Origin: Mesaphorura yosii
Taxonomy: Eukaryota; Arthropoda; Collembola; Poduromorpha; Tullbergiidae
Assembly (NCBI GenBank): GCA_009869945.1
Contig: WIXG01000209.1
Location: 62,001-126,000 of the forward strand
Direction: 5' to 3'
Length of the DNA: 64,000 nucleotides
The notes beneath the pieces were generated by a model. It was given only the letters and a program-made list of their open reading frames with translations, was not told the DNA's origin and made no database searches. Made by a program: the position numbers and the translations under genes. Positions 24,801-35,085 of this stretch are shown here, piece by piece. Position 1 is the first letter of the stretch. Each line of letters starts with the position of its first letter.

Positions 24801-25889
24801 ATCCAGTACTAAGGCATCCCTTCCACCTGCTGCACTAAACACTGAGCAAATGTCCACGAGATCGCAAGTCCCAAATCATTCACCAAGTCAAGCACCACTC
24901 ATCTTCAGTCTTTGCTTGCTTGAGAAGATAAAATTGTTTGTCTCAACAATTGCCTGTACTTATCTCGTCGATGTTGCATGCCAAAAATATTTCGCAGCAA
25001 TTTCAACGTCCGCAATTAAAATATTCGCAACCTTCTCGTCCGAGTGCAACAATACGTCGAAAACATTACTCAAGTTGATTCAATGAACTGCACACATACT
25101 TTATGCTCCGTACGCCAATAAAACATTTCCCAATTCGAAGAACTAACACTTATAGCTGATAGAAGGTTTGATGATATCGTGCGAAAGTTTAAAACGAGAC
25201 TTACTATTCCCGTGACTGTTGTTTTTTCTCGTTGTTTTTTTTTCCTTCATCCAAGGGTACTCGGCCACGTTTACTCCTCCGCTGCTGCTGCTGCTGCCAT
25301 TGCTCTGACCACCGCTGCCCGGCTGTAATTGCTGCGGTTGTCCCATTCCACCTCGACCGTCTATGACTCCCATTTCACTGGGCAGCCCGTACATGCTGCT
25401 GTTTATGCCCGAAGTTGGTGTCGAAGGAGTTGTCGCTTCATGATGACTTGGGCTCATCATCATCAGTTCGTGCGGGTGAGAAGCGTGCATAAGATTCGAG
25501 GAAGAATGACTTAATGACATCGGAGTCAGATGCCCAGACGATGGAGACGAGCAGGAGGTTAGACTATTGTTATTATTGCTATTATTCAGCATATTTGAAT
25601 GAGGTCCGTGTTGCTGCTGCTGCAACGCCGGACTAATCTGCGTCTGTTGCACATTTCCCATCAGTTCGGCCATCGACGGTCGACTCGCAATGAAACCCGA
25701 CTCACCGGACTCGAATCCTTCGAGCGAGTCGAGACTCTCCATCGTTAGCACAGATGACGAGCCGCCGGGACTGCTCGAGTTGTTGTTCAGTCCAGCAATC
25801 GTCAAAGGGTTAATTATGCTGGTCGTGTTGGCTGATGGTGGGAGATGGGTCATGTTTCGTGTCCAGCATGGTGACACTCTGTCAATCAT
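13498..25889 (-). CDS. pb: proboscipedia (Hox2-class homeodomain protein), full gene span
   Basis: Three coding exons join in phase: 25889-25205, 16236-16097 and 15843-13498, giving 1056 residues. Residues 65-77 carry [12 protein letters not shown], the conserved N-terminal Hox2/pb motif. The hexapeptide YPWMKEKK begins at residue 211. The homeodomain spans about residues 232-291. It is split by an intron between homeodomain positions 44 and 45 and has [12 protein letters not shown] in helix 3, diagnostic of the Hox2 class. The C-terminal part, over 700 residues, is rich in Ser, Gly, Asn, Gln and His and ends in EYYQLS. The product is a nuclear DNA-binding factor. In insects pb specifies mouthpart identity, and the hexapeptide contacts Extradenticle/PBC cofactors. 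The start is uncertain: an in-frame ATG at 25742, with A at -3 and G at +4, would remove 49 residues and place the Hox2 motif near the N-terminus, as in relatives. Confidence 0.97.
15844..16096 (-). other. pb: pb intron 2, 253 bp
   Basis: This intron interrupts the homeobox between codons 44 and 45, with donor CAG|gtcagg and acceptor aaacag. An intron at this homeodomain position is known in several homeobox genes. Nothing else is visible in it. Confidence 0.9.
16097..16236 (-). CDS. pb: pb coding exon 2: homeodomain positions 1-44
   Basis: A 140-base exon between ttttcccag and gtcagg. Its first two bases complete the Asn codon left open by exon 1. It encodes [14 protein letters not shown] at the start, then the [17 protein letters not shown] region, and ends at Gln44 of the homeodomain. 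It is too short to be seen as a long open frame. Confidence 0.97.
16237..25204 (-). other. pb: pb intron 1, 8.97 kb
   Basis: A long intron between the hexapeptide exon and the homeobox, with donor gtaagt at 25204 and acceptor cccag at 16237. Long introns here are usual for pb and often hold enhancers. I see no supported gene inside. Points of note are several CCATAAA/TTTATGG motifs (19729-19735, 23948-23954, 23997-24003, with a further TTTATG at 24006-24011) and a short plus-strand frame with a signal-peptide-like start at 20122. Confidence 0.85.
20122..20319 (+). CDS. Weak candidate: short secreted peptide inside pb intron 1
   Basis: A 65-codon frame from a real ATG on the strand opposite to pb. 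Residues 5-18 are hydrophobic ([12 protein letters not shown]), followed by a small-residue run ending in SA, which together look like a signal peptide. The rest is short and basic, with one Cys. No promoter, splice partner or poly(A) signal supports it, and chance is a fair explanation. Confidence 0.15.
   Translation: MPNANNVAALVILWLLLCDASTSTSAWLAMSRCNSSIFIGISRRLNMPRRNSSYVGRAQFYPTSV
25205..25889 (-). CDS. pb: pb coding exon 1: N-terminal Hox2 motif and YPWM hexapeptide
   Basis: Reads from ATG at 25889 to the donor at 25205|25204 (gtaagt), 685 bases, ending in phase 1. It contains [12 protein letters not shown], Gln and Ser/Asn-rich blocks, and YPWMKEKK 17 residues before the splice site. 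A TGA lies in frame 12 codons upstream of 25889, so the frame is closed there unless an upstream exon joins at the AG just before the ATG. Alternative in-frame starts lie at about 25850 and at 25742. Confidence 0.95.
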
Positions 25890-28800
25890 CTTTGAAACCA
25901 ATTTATAAATAATGAGATTTCAGAAACAAACGAACATGAGCTTAACCCTTCCACTGTCGCATTCTCGCATTTCAGTCGGTAGGCTTTTCACTTCACACCA
26001 CCTTCATCCCGAGCTTAGGTTCTCACTCAATTTTAAAACAGTTTGTAACGTCCCAACTGCGTTTAAACCCAACTTTTTATTTCTTTATTCTTCAAGCACT
26101 TGTTCATGGCCGTAATAAAAAGTTGCCGACCAGCTGCAATGAAGGATTCTTAAATGTGTTGAAGGAAACGTAAAAACTTTGTGGAACTTGAGATTTCCCA
26201 AGTTTTCAGTTTAGCGCAGGCGGCAGGAGGGCATAAAAGAACAATTGAAACAAATTCACATTTCAAGAATTATTCAAATTGAATAAGTGAAGAATGCGAG
26301 TGCGAAAAGTCGGCACGGTTTGAGTCACCCTCAGTCGCCACGACACGCACTTCTTCTTTGTACAACTTCTTTTTAGTACTTCCACAATCTGTAGTTCCTC
26401 CACACTCGGACGACTTATCCCACTTTTTCTAAGGAAATTCACTGGGAACTTCACAAAATGTTTAAATCAGGGAGCAAAACGGCCGCCGGTGTGTTTTCAG
26501 CTGATTCCTGGATGGTTATGACTGGGAAAAGGTCGTTTCGACGTTTACACCGCGTGTGTGCACGAGTATGAGTGCGAGTATGAGGCCTAACTTCCTTCTG
26601 TTACCAAATCTCTTCTGCTACTGAATCTCAATCGCCAATAAATCATTCCGGGCTCTTGATAAAGTGGCATCGCACAAGTGAAGCAGCGGAACAGTGAGGA
26701 AGGGTTCGCGACTTGACTTGACTGCTTTGCTCTCAATCTCAATTCGTTTGTCGTGACTTTTCACTAAAACTTTTTTCTTCTTTCACTTTTGCCTTCCCGT
26801 TGAAGGTTAGGTCCCGCACGCGTACGCGAGAAATTCACTTACAATAATCGTAGATCTTCACACACACGAACATATGTACTACTTTGTCTTCTTTTTCTGA
26901 CCACTTGACTTAACTCAGTTTACGTCAGAGTGGTCACGACCGGCCAGGAACTGTAAGCAACTTGCGACACCGGCTTGAAGTTGAAGCGTGAAAAGAGCAC
27001 GATGCACCGTGCATACAAAAGGTGCTGAAGATTTAGTACCTTTTTCACAAATCTTTTCTCCCGGACACGGACACGGTGCGGCAAGCAGTGGCGGCTCGTT
27101 TTTCATCTTTTAGACATTTATAATACGATCATATAAAGTCATAACAGTCATTCCTGCCACATGTTGCCGAGAAAATCTTTTTCCTATTGCTTCCCTTAAC
27201 TGTGGACTAAGGAGGACACGGAGAGAAACCCATCCTGCTGGCAGTCACGACGCTGCGGAGAAAGTTTGTGAAATATTTCTTTTGCTTGAGAATTCCAGGT
27301 TTTCCTGTCTCGTTCTTGTGTCTTGTTTGATTTTCAACCCTTGTTTCCAACTGTAAGCTTTAATCAACTTGAGCTTCGGTTCTTGATTAAAGCTGATATG
27401 ATTCGAATAAGGGGAAACGTTGACGCAATTAAACCGTTGTGGGACACTCTTGACCACTTCGCACAGCTTCAAGCAGATAACTGTATTTGCACCCTTCAGG
27501 ACTCAGGAATATGTTGGCGTAACAATTGACAATGCACAAAAACTTGTTCGCGGACAAATGAACCACGTAACCAGAGTTAACTTTCCGAGTGCGGCGCACA
27601 TGGAAGAATGAATTCTTGTTCGTAAAAAAGGAGTTCGCGTTTCCAAAATAAAAGAGCAGCTACGGCGGTTGCACCGATCTTCCGCGTAGGGCTGCGCTTC
27701 ACTACGCTACGCTCCCATTGTCTCTTAACCCGAACTGCGACTACTGCTCACTTGGCAGGCAGGCAGGCAGGCAAGTGTACATGAGGCAGAGTCTGGCGGT
27801 GGTAGTGATGCTTCATGATGATACGCTGACGATTCTGAGTCTGACGAGTCCTTTTCTCTTCCTCAGCAGCACAGTGACACGATGGCTCTTTTCTTATCTT
27901 GTCACTGCTGACTGTCTTCGCTTTGTTTATCCGTCTCCTTTCTTTGCTCTTTCTTTCTTACAAAAATGAGAATAAAGAATTAAAGTTTAGTCTTTATTTA
28001 ATTTTTTTCATCTTCATCTCCCGCTTTTTGCTGATTCTGGTGTTCTGACTTTTTTAATGAAAGCTTCATCCTTCAAAATATCTTTGAGCTGCTCACTGCG
28101 TGGTGTTTCACTCCGTTTAAGCACAGCGGCTTATTATTGTAATTTCTTTCATCGCATCAGCATGTCTCAGAAATAACTGAATGAGATTTTGAAAAATGCA
28201 AAACTCAACTTGAACTGAACGAGTGAGATTCAATGAAGTGGTTTGAGATGACAAAAGTGCACAATACAAAGCACAATAGTTCTGGGACTTCTTCAATTGC
28301 GACAGCTCAATCTTCAAGAAGAACGCACGGAGAATGAAGCTGGCCTTACGTTGGCTTCAATCTACCTGACCACTTTTTACAACAATGCAGACCTGTTTAC
28401 TCAACAACGCGTAATGGAAATGATGAACTTTTTTTTACCAAATCGTTGCTTGAGCGGTGAGCAACGAGCGAGCAGGTTGATCTGAATTGTGATTCTGGCT
28501 GCACTGCTGCACAACACGGCACGGCACGCTTCGAACAAAGTGTTCCGACGGATTGATCGCAGAGATGTGAGTTTCTGTCCACCAACTCGCACCACGCAAT
28601 GCATAAAAATATGAAAAAGAGGTTTGTTTCGTTTCGTACGATGGAGCATAGCAAAGCAAAAGCGAAATTGATGATCAAAAAACACTCCTCGTTTCAGAAG
28701 ACTTGATTCTAAAACACTGCGCACTGATTTTCTATGTTCCCTTTTGATATTGTACGTACTTGTGACTGCTGCCGCCACCACGAACCACGGCAGCGGCGGC

Positions 28801-31800
28801 TTAAGGCATGCATTCTAGGCTTTGGCTTGAGTTTTTTGCTACTCACACTCACTTTAAAAGGGAACCCGTACATGGCCACATGATGCTTAAGACAAAAACT
28901 TCTAAAACACAAGGCAAGTCTTTAATGCATTCAACTCATTCGTTCTTCGTTCATTTCAGGGTTTCCCGTTCTCATTGCGCCTCACGCCTGCGATCCCATT
29001 GTTGGACGCAGTGGTTCAGTGTTTGTGTGTTTACAAGTATGGCATGTGCAGCCAGTGATGTATGAGTTACAAAGTGTGGCCACTGGCTCAATGGTTCTAG
29101 TTTCTGGTAGCACATAAACGGACGTCCTGCAACAATACCGTGCATCAATGCTAACATAGTTTTACTCAAATGTAAATGCGTCGCAATATTCGTGAGATTA
29201 CGCAATCTTGATTCACTTAACTTCGAAGAAGCATAGCACTGAAGCAGATTCAGTGAAAAAGCAAACTGTGCTTCTGAGTTCCATTCGGATTCTTAGAACT
29301 GAGATGTACAATGTGTATGATGCTATGAGATCTGTTGTATGTATTGCGGTGTACGACCTCATTTGGACAACGCGCAGTCATGCATTCAGTCGTTAAAAAT
29401 TCGCACCGCCCTACACGCACCGCAGCCACAAGCCACCGTATCAAATCTCACGACACTCGCCCATAATTTTCATCCCAATTTAAGAAGGAATTGAATAACT
29501 TCTTTTGCACGGGTGAAACAAACTGTGCGTTTTATTCATTGGTCGCTGTTTGCAAAAGATTAATCGTGCACTGTCATATTTTCATTTAAGAAGGGAAATG
29601 GTTCCGGAAAACTGCAACCAATGGCCTGCGACGATCTTTGCATCTTAATTAGAATGAACTACTAAATGCGAACCTACAGCTAGCCGTTGACATCACTTTT
29701 TATGGTCCTAGAATTATTTTAACATTAAGGACAGTGACAAGCGCCCAGGCTGTCAGCAAGGATCATTATCCAAGACCAAATCAAATCGTATCATCAAAAT
29801 TTAAAGTCACTCGTTCCATGCCATTCAATCCAACGCGACTCACATCACACACCTTGTAAAAAGCGTGCTCAATGTTTCCATACATAAATTACACGGTCAC
29901 GTATTTTTACGGAAATTTCATTTATTTAGAAAATATAAAACTAGCGAGACGACTGACGAGTTAATTCAAAAGTTTCGTTGCAGTCCGCAAAAGGCGTCAT
30001 TTAATTGAAACCAGTGAGGTGGAGGCGAAAATCAAAACTGGGGTTCGCATTTGGGACAGGATCGGGTTATGGCTATGAAATAGAAATAAAAATGTCCATT
30101 ATTCACGTTGTTGTTATAATCTGAGAAACTATTAATAACTCGTATATGAATACTCTATTAATTCTTTGCAATATGCAATACAGCCAAACCGAGCCAAGTC
30201 AGAGAAGCGTGCACAAATTCAGGTTCAGGATAAGAATTGGATCGTGGTAATTCAATGGCAGAAGAGAGATATGAAATCTTTCCCCACTCTGGCAGTTCTT
30301 TGTTGTTGGAATTTGGAAGCCTCCACGCACCACGCCACACCACATAATTCATAAGGGCTGAGCAGAGCAGCGAAACAATGCGTTCACTCATGCATCCCAT
30401 CATAAATTTACAAGTCGATTTTTACCATAAGTCGCGACTGCGACTGCGGCAGTACAATGACTTTGCGCAGTGTTTTTATTTTGTACCCTTTCCATTCACA
30501 ACTCACAACAGCAGCGCCGAAGAAATAGAAAGTTAAAGGAATAAAATTTTAAATAACACGTGAAGTTAAAGTTATGCTGAGGCAACCCTTTCCATTGTAT
30601 TCGACCCGAGGAGCAGCAGCACATAATGTCGGTAGCCCACGTTGATAGATTGTCAACTCTCAGCGGACGGGCAGTGGACAATGTCAGCTCGTGTCAATGA
30701 TCTTGACCACTAGTCTTGACACGAGCCCATAAATCACCATTAAAATGAAGGAAGGGAGACACGGCGAAGAAAAGAGATACGATTGAAAGTGAAGGGATGT
30801 TTCTATTTTCACAGGTTGTGAGCCATATCCCTTTCTCTCTCTGTACCTCGCAAGCACTTATCAATGTGCATGAGTTGACACAGCTATTTGGTCATCCGTC
30901 GACTTGACTTGACTTCAAATTCCTTTCCTCGCCGTGTTAAAGGTCTTGTACTCGTTGGATAAGGCAACTTCATTTCTTCAGCCATTCGCTGTGTTCATTC
31001 ATTCATTCTTCAATGACAACACGGCAAGATAAGAGCCACGAAAATCCACACTTCGCTTGGCTGCACGTGGCTGCATAGCACGCCCAGCGTTGACCATTGA
31101 ATTTCTTCATGGAATATACTTCCGTGTAACTTTATAGAATTTGAAACTATGCATGCTACATGCTTGGTCTAGTCCCAGTTGATCAATTATAAATGTGTGT
31201 TGATATAATTGTTGAGTACAGCCACAGGACTGTTCCAACTTGAGAGCTCCGGTGGGTAGGTAACAGCCAGGAGCACGACGATGCTGCACAAAACCTCAAT
31301 ATGAAAAGCCGGAGCGTGACTGAACGACGACTTGACGACAATGACAGACAAATGGACAGCTAACACAACGATGAGAGTGCTGAGACTCGAGCAAAATGAG
31401 ACGAACGACAAATTGAGCCAGTTGCCCAAGAGTACGATTAAGATTTATTTATTTGCTGATTGATTGAGAATGGGGCAAAGTGAGCTCAGTCAGAGAACTG
31501 AAAGGAATTGAACTTTACAGGTTGAGAGTTGAACAGCGAGTTTTTGATCAGAAATTGCAAGTTAAGAATGAAACTTCTGTTTGTTGATAGTTGACATGAA
31601 TGTATGAATCTCGAAAGACACACAAAACACAGAACTTATAAATAAACGCAATATTTACAAAAAGTCAGAACATTCTACATTGAAACTAAAAATAGAAGGA
31701 ATGTAAGACGTCGGTCAAGGATTAAAATATGCTAAAAATGTAAATACTCACAATGGAAAGGTACACGTCAAAATTGCTAGAAATTATGAATAATTAGTGG

Positions 31801-32186
31801 GTTCGGTCATACTTACAATGGCTAGAAATGTTCTATGGATTAAGATGCTTAAGCTAAAGACACAGACAGAATTACTGATGAAATGCTGAGGAACTTGAGT
31901 CAAAAATGGAAAGTATTATTAAGTTCACGTGAATGGCATGATTCTTACATCTCACACATCAAATCTTACATCACAAGCTACTCATGCGTGCCTGAACAAT
32001 AATTGAGTGTGATTCAGTCAATTGATGTAATGCGACACATAAAACACAATTATTTGTACGACTCGCTGCGGTTTGGGTCCCAAAGGCCTTGTTAAACTAA
32101 ATTACCAAGATTACGAATTTACAACCGAACTCACGCTGATTTAATGAGACATGAGACAACGGTTCAAAGCTCAATGTATGCTCGTG
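25890..32186. other. pb upstream DNA
   Basis: About 6.3 kb with no supported gene. It should include the pb promoter and any 5' untranslated exons, but I could not place them. It holds a GGCA tetranucleotide run at 27754-27773, GACTT pentamer runs near 26710-26723 and at 30901-30915, and a CCATAAA at 30727-30733. Open frames here are short and overlap on several frames. Confidence 0.5.
27754..27773 (+). repeat. GGCA tetranucleotide repeat, five copies
   Basis: Five perfect copies of GGCA in a row, a simple microsatellite in the pb upstream region. Confidence 0.9.
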
Positions 32187-32192
32187 TTTATT
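32187..32192 (-). terminator. Poly(A) signal for the 74-residue secreted protein gene
   Basis: The minus strand reads AATAAA 57 bases past the stop at 32249, a normal distance for a short 3' untranslated region. Confidence 0.5.
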
Positions 32193-32248
32193 CACTGCCG
32201 CGACCACAGAATGATACAAGTTGTATTTCAAACGCATCGGAGGCATTG

Positions 32249-32535
32249 TTATTTCGTGTTTGACTTCAGAAAATCGCAATTAGACCGAATAGAGTCGCAT
32301 GGTCTGATCCATCCCTCGCACCTGCAATATCCGCACACCCTCAGCGCGTATTCCACCTTGGTCTCGCTCGGCCGTTGCTGGGTCAAGGTGCCTGGGAAGA
32401 ATACACGTTTCATTAAGCACGGATTCGTAAACGTAATTACTGCTGTAGCTTACATGAAGCTTCGCTGAATTCGACCATGACCAGCGCCAACACGCCTACG
32501 AGCACAATTGCGATTATCCCAATCTTAGGCCTCAT
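32249..32535 (-). CDS. Small secreted six-cysteine protein, two exons
   Basis: A hidden gene with exons 32535-32454 and 32391-32249 and a 62-bp intron (donor gtaagc, acceptor ttcttcccag), joined in phase at a Cys codon (T|GC). The product is 74 residues. Residues 1-27 are a clear signal peptide: M-R-P-K, then a long Ile/Val/Leu core, ending in SEAS. The mature part is only 47 residues, with all six Cys at 28, 47, 50, 52, 59 and 66 (C-x18-C-x2-C-x-C-x6-C-x6-C). That allows three disulfides. An AATAAA lies 57 bases past the stop. The signal exon, clean splice sites, matching phase and even Cys count together make chance unlikely. I do not recognise the family. A secreted peptide hormone, defence peptide or small matrix protein would all fit, and none is shown. 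Confidence 0.72.
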
Positions 32536-33918
32536 TTTGAACGACGTGAAGAGATCGAAGACTTGAATAATAGTTTAACACGTCGATGGTTTGTGCGTAC
32601 GGCTGGGCTGCTTAAGAAAGAATAATTGAACACGGTGGTCGAGATATATTTTTTCGCAATGTTTTTATGTCTTTGAAGTTCTACAGTCTGTTAGCTGAGG
32701 CTTCAATCGCATGTAATTAAATTAAAAATTAATTACCCTTAATTATTTTCGCTGTGCCGTATTTACGAGTGCAAGTTCATCCGTATGTCTGTGTGCAGTT
32801 AAAACTGGAACCTCGGATTACCTTCGTGATGCGTCGTTGGCTTTAAATTATTGCACGCCTTAAATCCGACAAGCCATTTTATAGTTGGGCTACTGCGTTT
32901 GCGATATATTTATTAGATTGTAGCTATCGCATGCTTTCGCAGGGAAGCAACTAAATTGTGCTAGAATAGTTGGCTTTGCTTGAACCATGCACGAAGTCAC
33001 GCTCATCCACTTCACTGTCCTTCCCGAGATGATACATTGCATAGCCTTGAGATTATAGGTTCCACTTCAAGGAAAACTCTACGCATTACAAAGTTATAAG
33101 TTAAGAAATGAAATGAACATATGGCGTACACGTATTGTAGTAGTCGAACGCTGGAAATAAATGGAACTGCTGGCGCTGCCGGAGAAAAGTCAGAAAATGA
33201 GAATCAACTGAGAGTCTGAGAAGGGATGATGGAAACTCCGAACCACGGCCACGAGAACGAAGGCAGCACGCAAATGAGCAGACGACGGGAGCGGCAGCGC
33301 AACCAGAGAACGAGCATTTAAGAACCAACAACGAACACGGAATTCTTAACTTTTGATTCAGACGCGTTACACGACGGGATGGTGTAAGTACCAATAAACT
33401 TTTTTACTAGCAAAGTATTATCTCTGGCCTGCCGTACGGCGAGGCGAGAAGCGCGCAGGCAGTGAAAGACAGAAAAGAAACATATTTACTAGTGCATATT
33501 TCTCTGGTTCACATTTCTCTTTTTCTCTCTCTCTCTCGCTCTCACCAACATTCAAATCACAGTTCATATATGCATATTATCCTCAGCAGTACAAATCTTT
33601 ATACCCCTCCTGATGTTGCCAGTCAGCCAACTCGAACTCGCTCTTTCATATGACTTAACTCTCGTGTCTCGTACGTTCAGTGTGACTACATTAGCTTTCA
33701 TGCCGAGATATTCAATTTTCTTTATCATATCTCAGACAAGCGCATATGCAAGGCGAAGGCGGCTGCAGCAACCAAAGTCAAGTCAAGTCAGGAGAGAGTG
33801 TCTTTCCATTTTATGTCATCTTTCTTTCCTTTTCTACTTTTGAAAGTTTAACTGAATCTATTTTTATGAAAAATTACACTACTTACTTTCTCTCAGCGCA
33901 TTAACTCCAGCTCAGAGA
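32536..33918. other. Intergenic DNA
   Basis: No supported gene. The first 150 bases would hold the promoter of the minus-strand 74-residue secreted protein. A TATA-like AAATATATC on the minus strand lies near 32641-32650, but its spacing to an initiator is poor. A pyrimidine-rich CT repeat occupies about 33515-33543. A GACTT-type run (AAGTC on this strand) lies near 33776-33790. Confidence 0.45.
33515..33543 (+). repeat. CT-rich microsatellite
   Basis: A run of mostly CT dinucleotides with a few interruptions. On the opposite strand it reads as a GA repeat, the kind of site bound by GAGA-type factors in Drosophila. No function is shown here. Confidence 0.7.
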
Positions 33919-33957
33919 TATAAAGCACAGGCACAGTCGTAGTCGATAGGCGCAGTT
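33919..33957 (+). promoter_or_regulatory. Core promoter candidate, TATA box plus initiator-like site
   Basis: TATAAAG at 33919-33925, preceded by GA, is a strong TATA box. A GCAGTT resembling the arthropod TCAGT initiator has its A at 33954, 35 bases from the first T of the TATA box, slightly longer than usual. It points along the plus strand toward the cysteine-rich candidate at 34.4 kb. The first ATGs after it do not open a long frame, so a 5' intron would be needed. Confidence 0.35.
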
Positions 33958-34406
33958 GTGCATGCATGCTCTTTGTTTACAAGTGTGTTCTTGTACCGAA
34001 TACGAATGAAGAAGTGGTGCACGAGCATGTAACTTTTGTAGCTCTTACGGCGGTCGTGCTTGCAAGATAAATTGAACCCGAGTCAAGTCGCTTGGGATGT
34101 TCAATGAGATTTCAACAAGTACCAAAAGTTACAAATCTTCTCGATGCGCTGGGGTCGGGTGTCTTTCAGGCAATCACATTCTTGCCACGAATGGCCAAGG
34201 TGCGAAGTGTTTTGTCTAAGGTTCGTTTCAATTAATGTTGTGCTGGCCAACGGCGCAGATAAAAGATTATTTGAATGAATTCACGTTCACAGGAGTCCCA
34301 GCCCCCGTGAAAGAAGATACCAAAAGGTATTCCTCATCCTTGTTTCCTCCTTCCAATTATTTCTCAATTAGTGTCTTTGTTTTGCCAAACCACAAATACT
34401 GCGTGC

Positions 34407-35085
34407 ATGAGAATGACAAAGCCAGCATTTGCACATTCGTTTCTTTTACTGTGTAGTTTGTATCTAGAATATGCTTTACCTTTTCTGAGTTTTGACCGAC
34501 TGTCTGTTTGTATTTAGCCAAGCTGATGCTTCTAAATTCTCATTTTGAACTTGAACCATGCCTTATAGCAATCATCAACGTTTGCCAATCAAATGTAGTT
34601 TCGGCGGAGAAGTAGTCAGAAATGGAGTGACATGGACTGTGATCGGCCCCAATTGTAAGTTTAGGCAAGGGACACAAGACGATATTAAAAAGAGATTAAG
34701 ATGCGTCTACATCTACGATGCATTTTAAGAGCAAGTCGTCGGAATAATTTTTGGTTGTCAAATTACATTGTTATTAAGTTATTATCTTGACTGACTTGAA
34801 GTAATGCCATTCGGGCCCGAGAGTCAAGAAGAATGCTTGGGAATTTGTGAGAACTGGTTCACACACGCAGACTGCAGTCGTAAAAAGATGTGGTACATAC
34901 ATTGTACCCGTAAGCATGCAGTATTTTTCTGGATTATAATTTTGTTAATAAACTTCGAGCGTGAGCGTAAACAATGCCGCGTTTGCAATGCAATACAGAC
35001 AGGCGTGGAATTAATCGCAAAGGCGGATACATTTCTTCATACGCGATCCAATGGTTCTTGCATTCGGCCCGAGTCTGGCGTGTGA
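34407..35085 (+). CDS. Candidate secreted cysteine-rich protein, single-VWC-like
   Basis: Proposed exons 34407-34459, 34569-34654, 34802-34909 and 35003-35085 join in phase to 109 residues. Exon 1 encodes a signal-peptide-like start with FLLLCS. Exon 2 reads KCSFGGEVVRNGVTW and ends at a strong donor (gtaagt). Exon 3 has ECLGIC and two more Cys and ends at gtaagc. Exon 4 adds a last Cys. The mature part then has six Cys (C-x30-C-x3-C-x8-C-x9-C-x20-C). The C-x-F-G-G then G-x-x-W opening recalls single von Willebrand C domain proteins of arthropods. Some acceptors are weak. If the donor at 34655 is ignored, the frame stops at 34728 with only three mature Cys, and an AATAAA at 34947 would fit that shorter form. 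Exon 2 is the most convincing piece. Confidence 0.38.
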
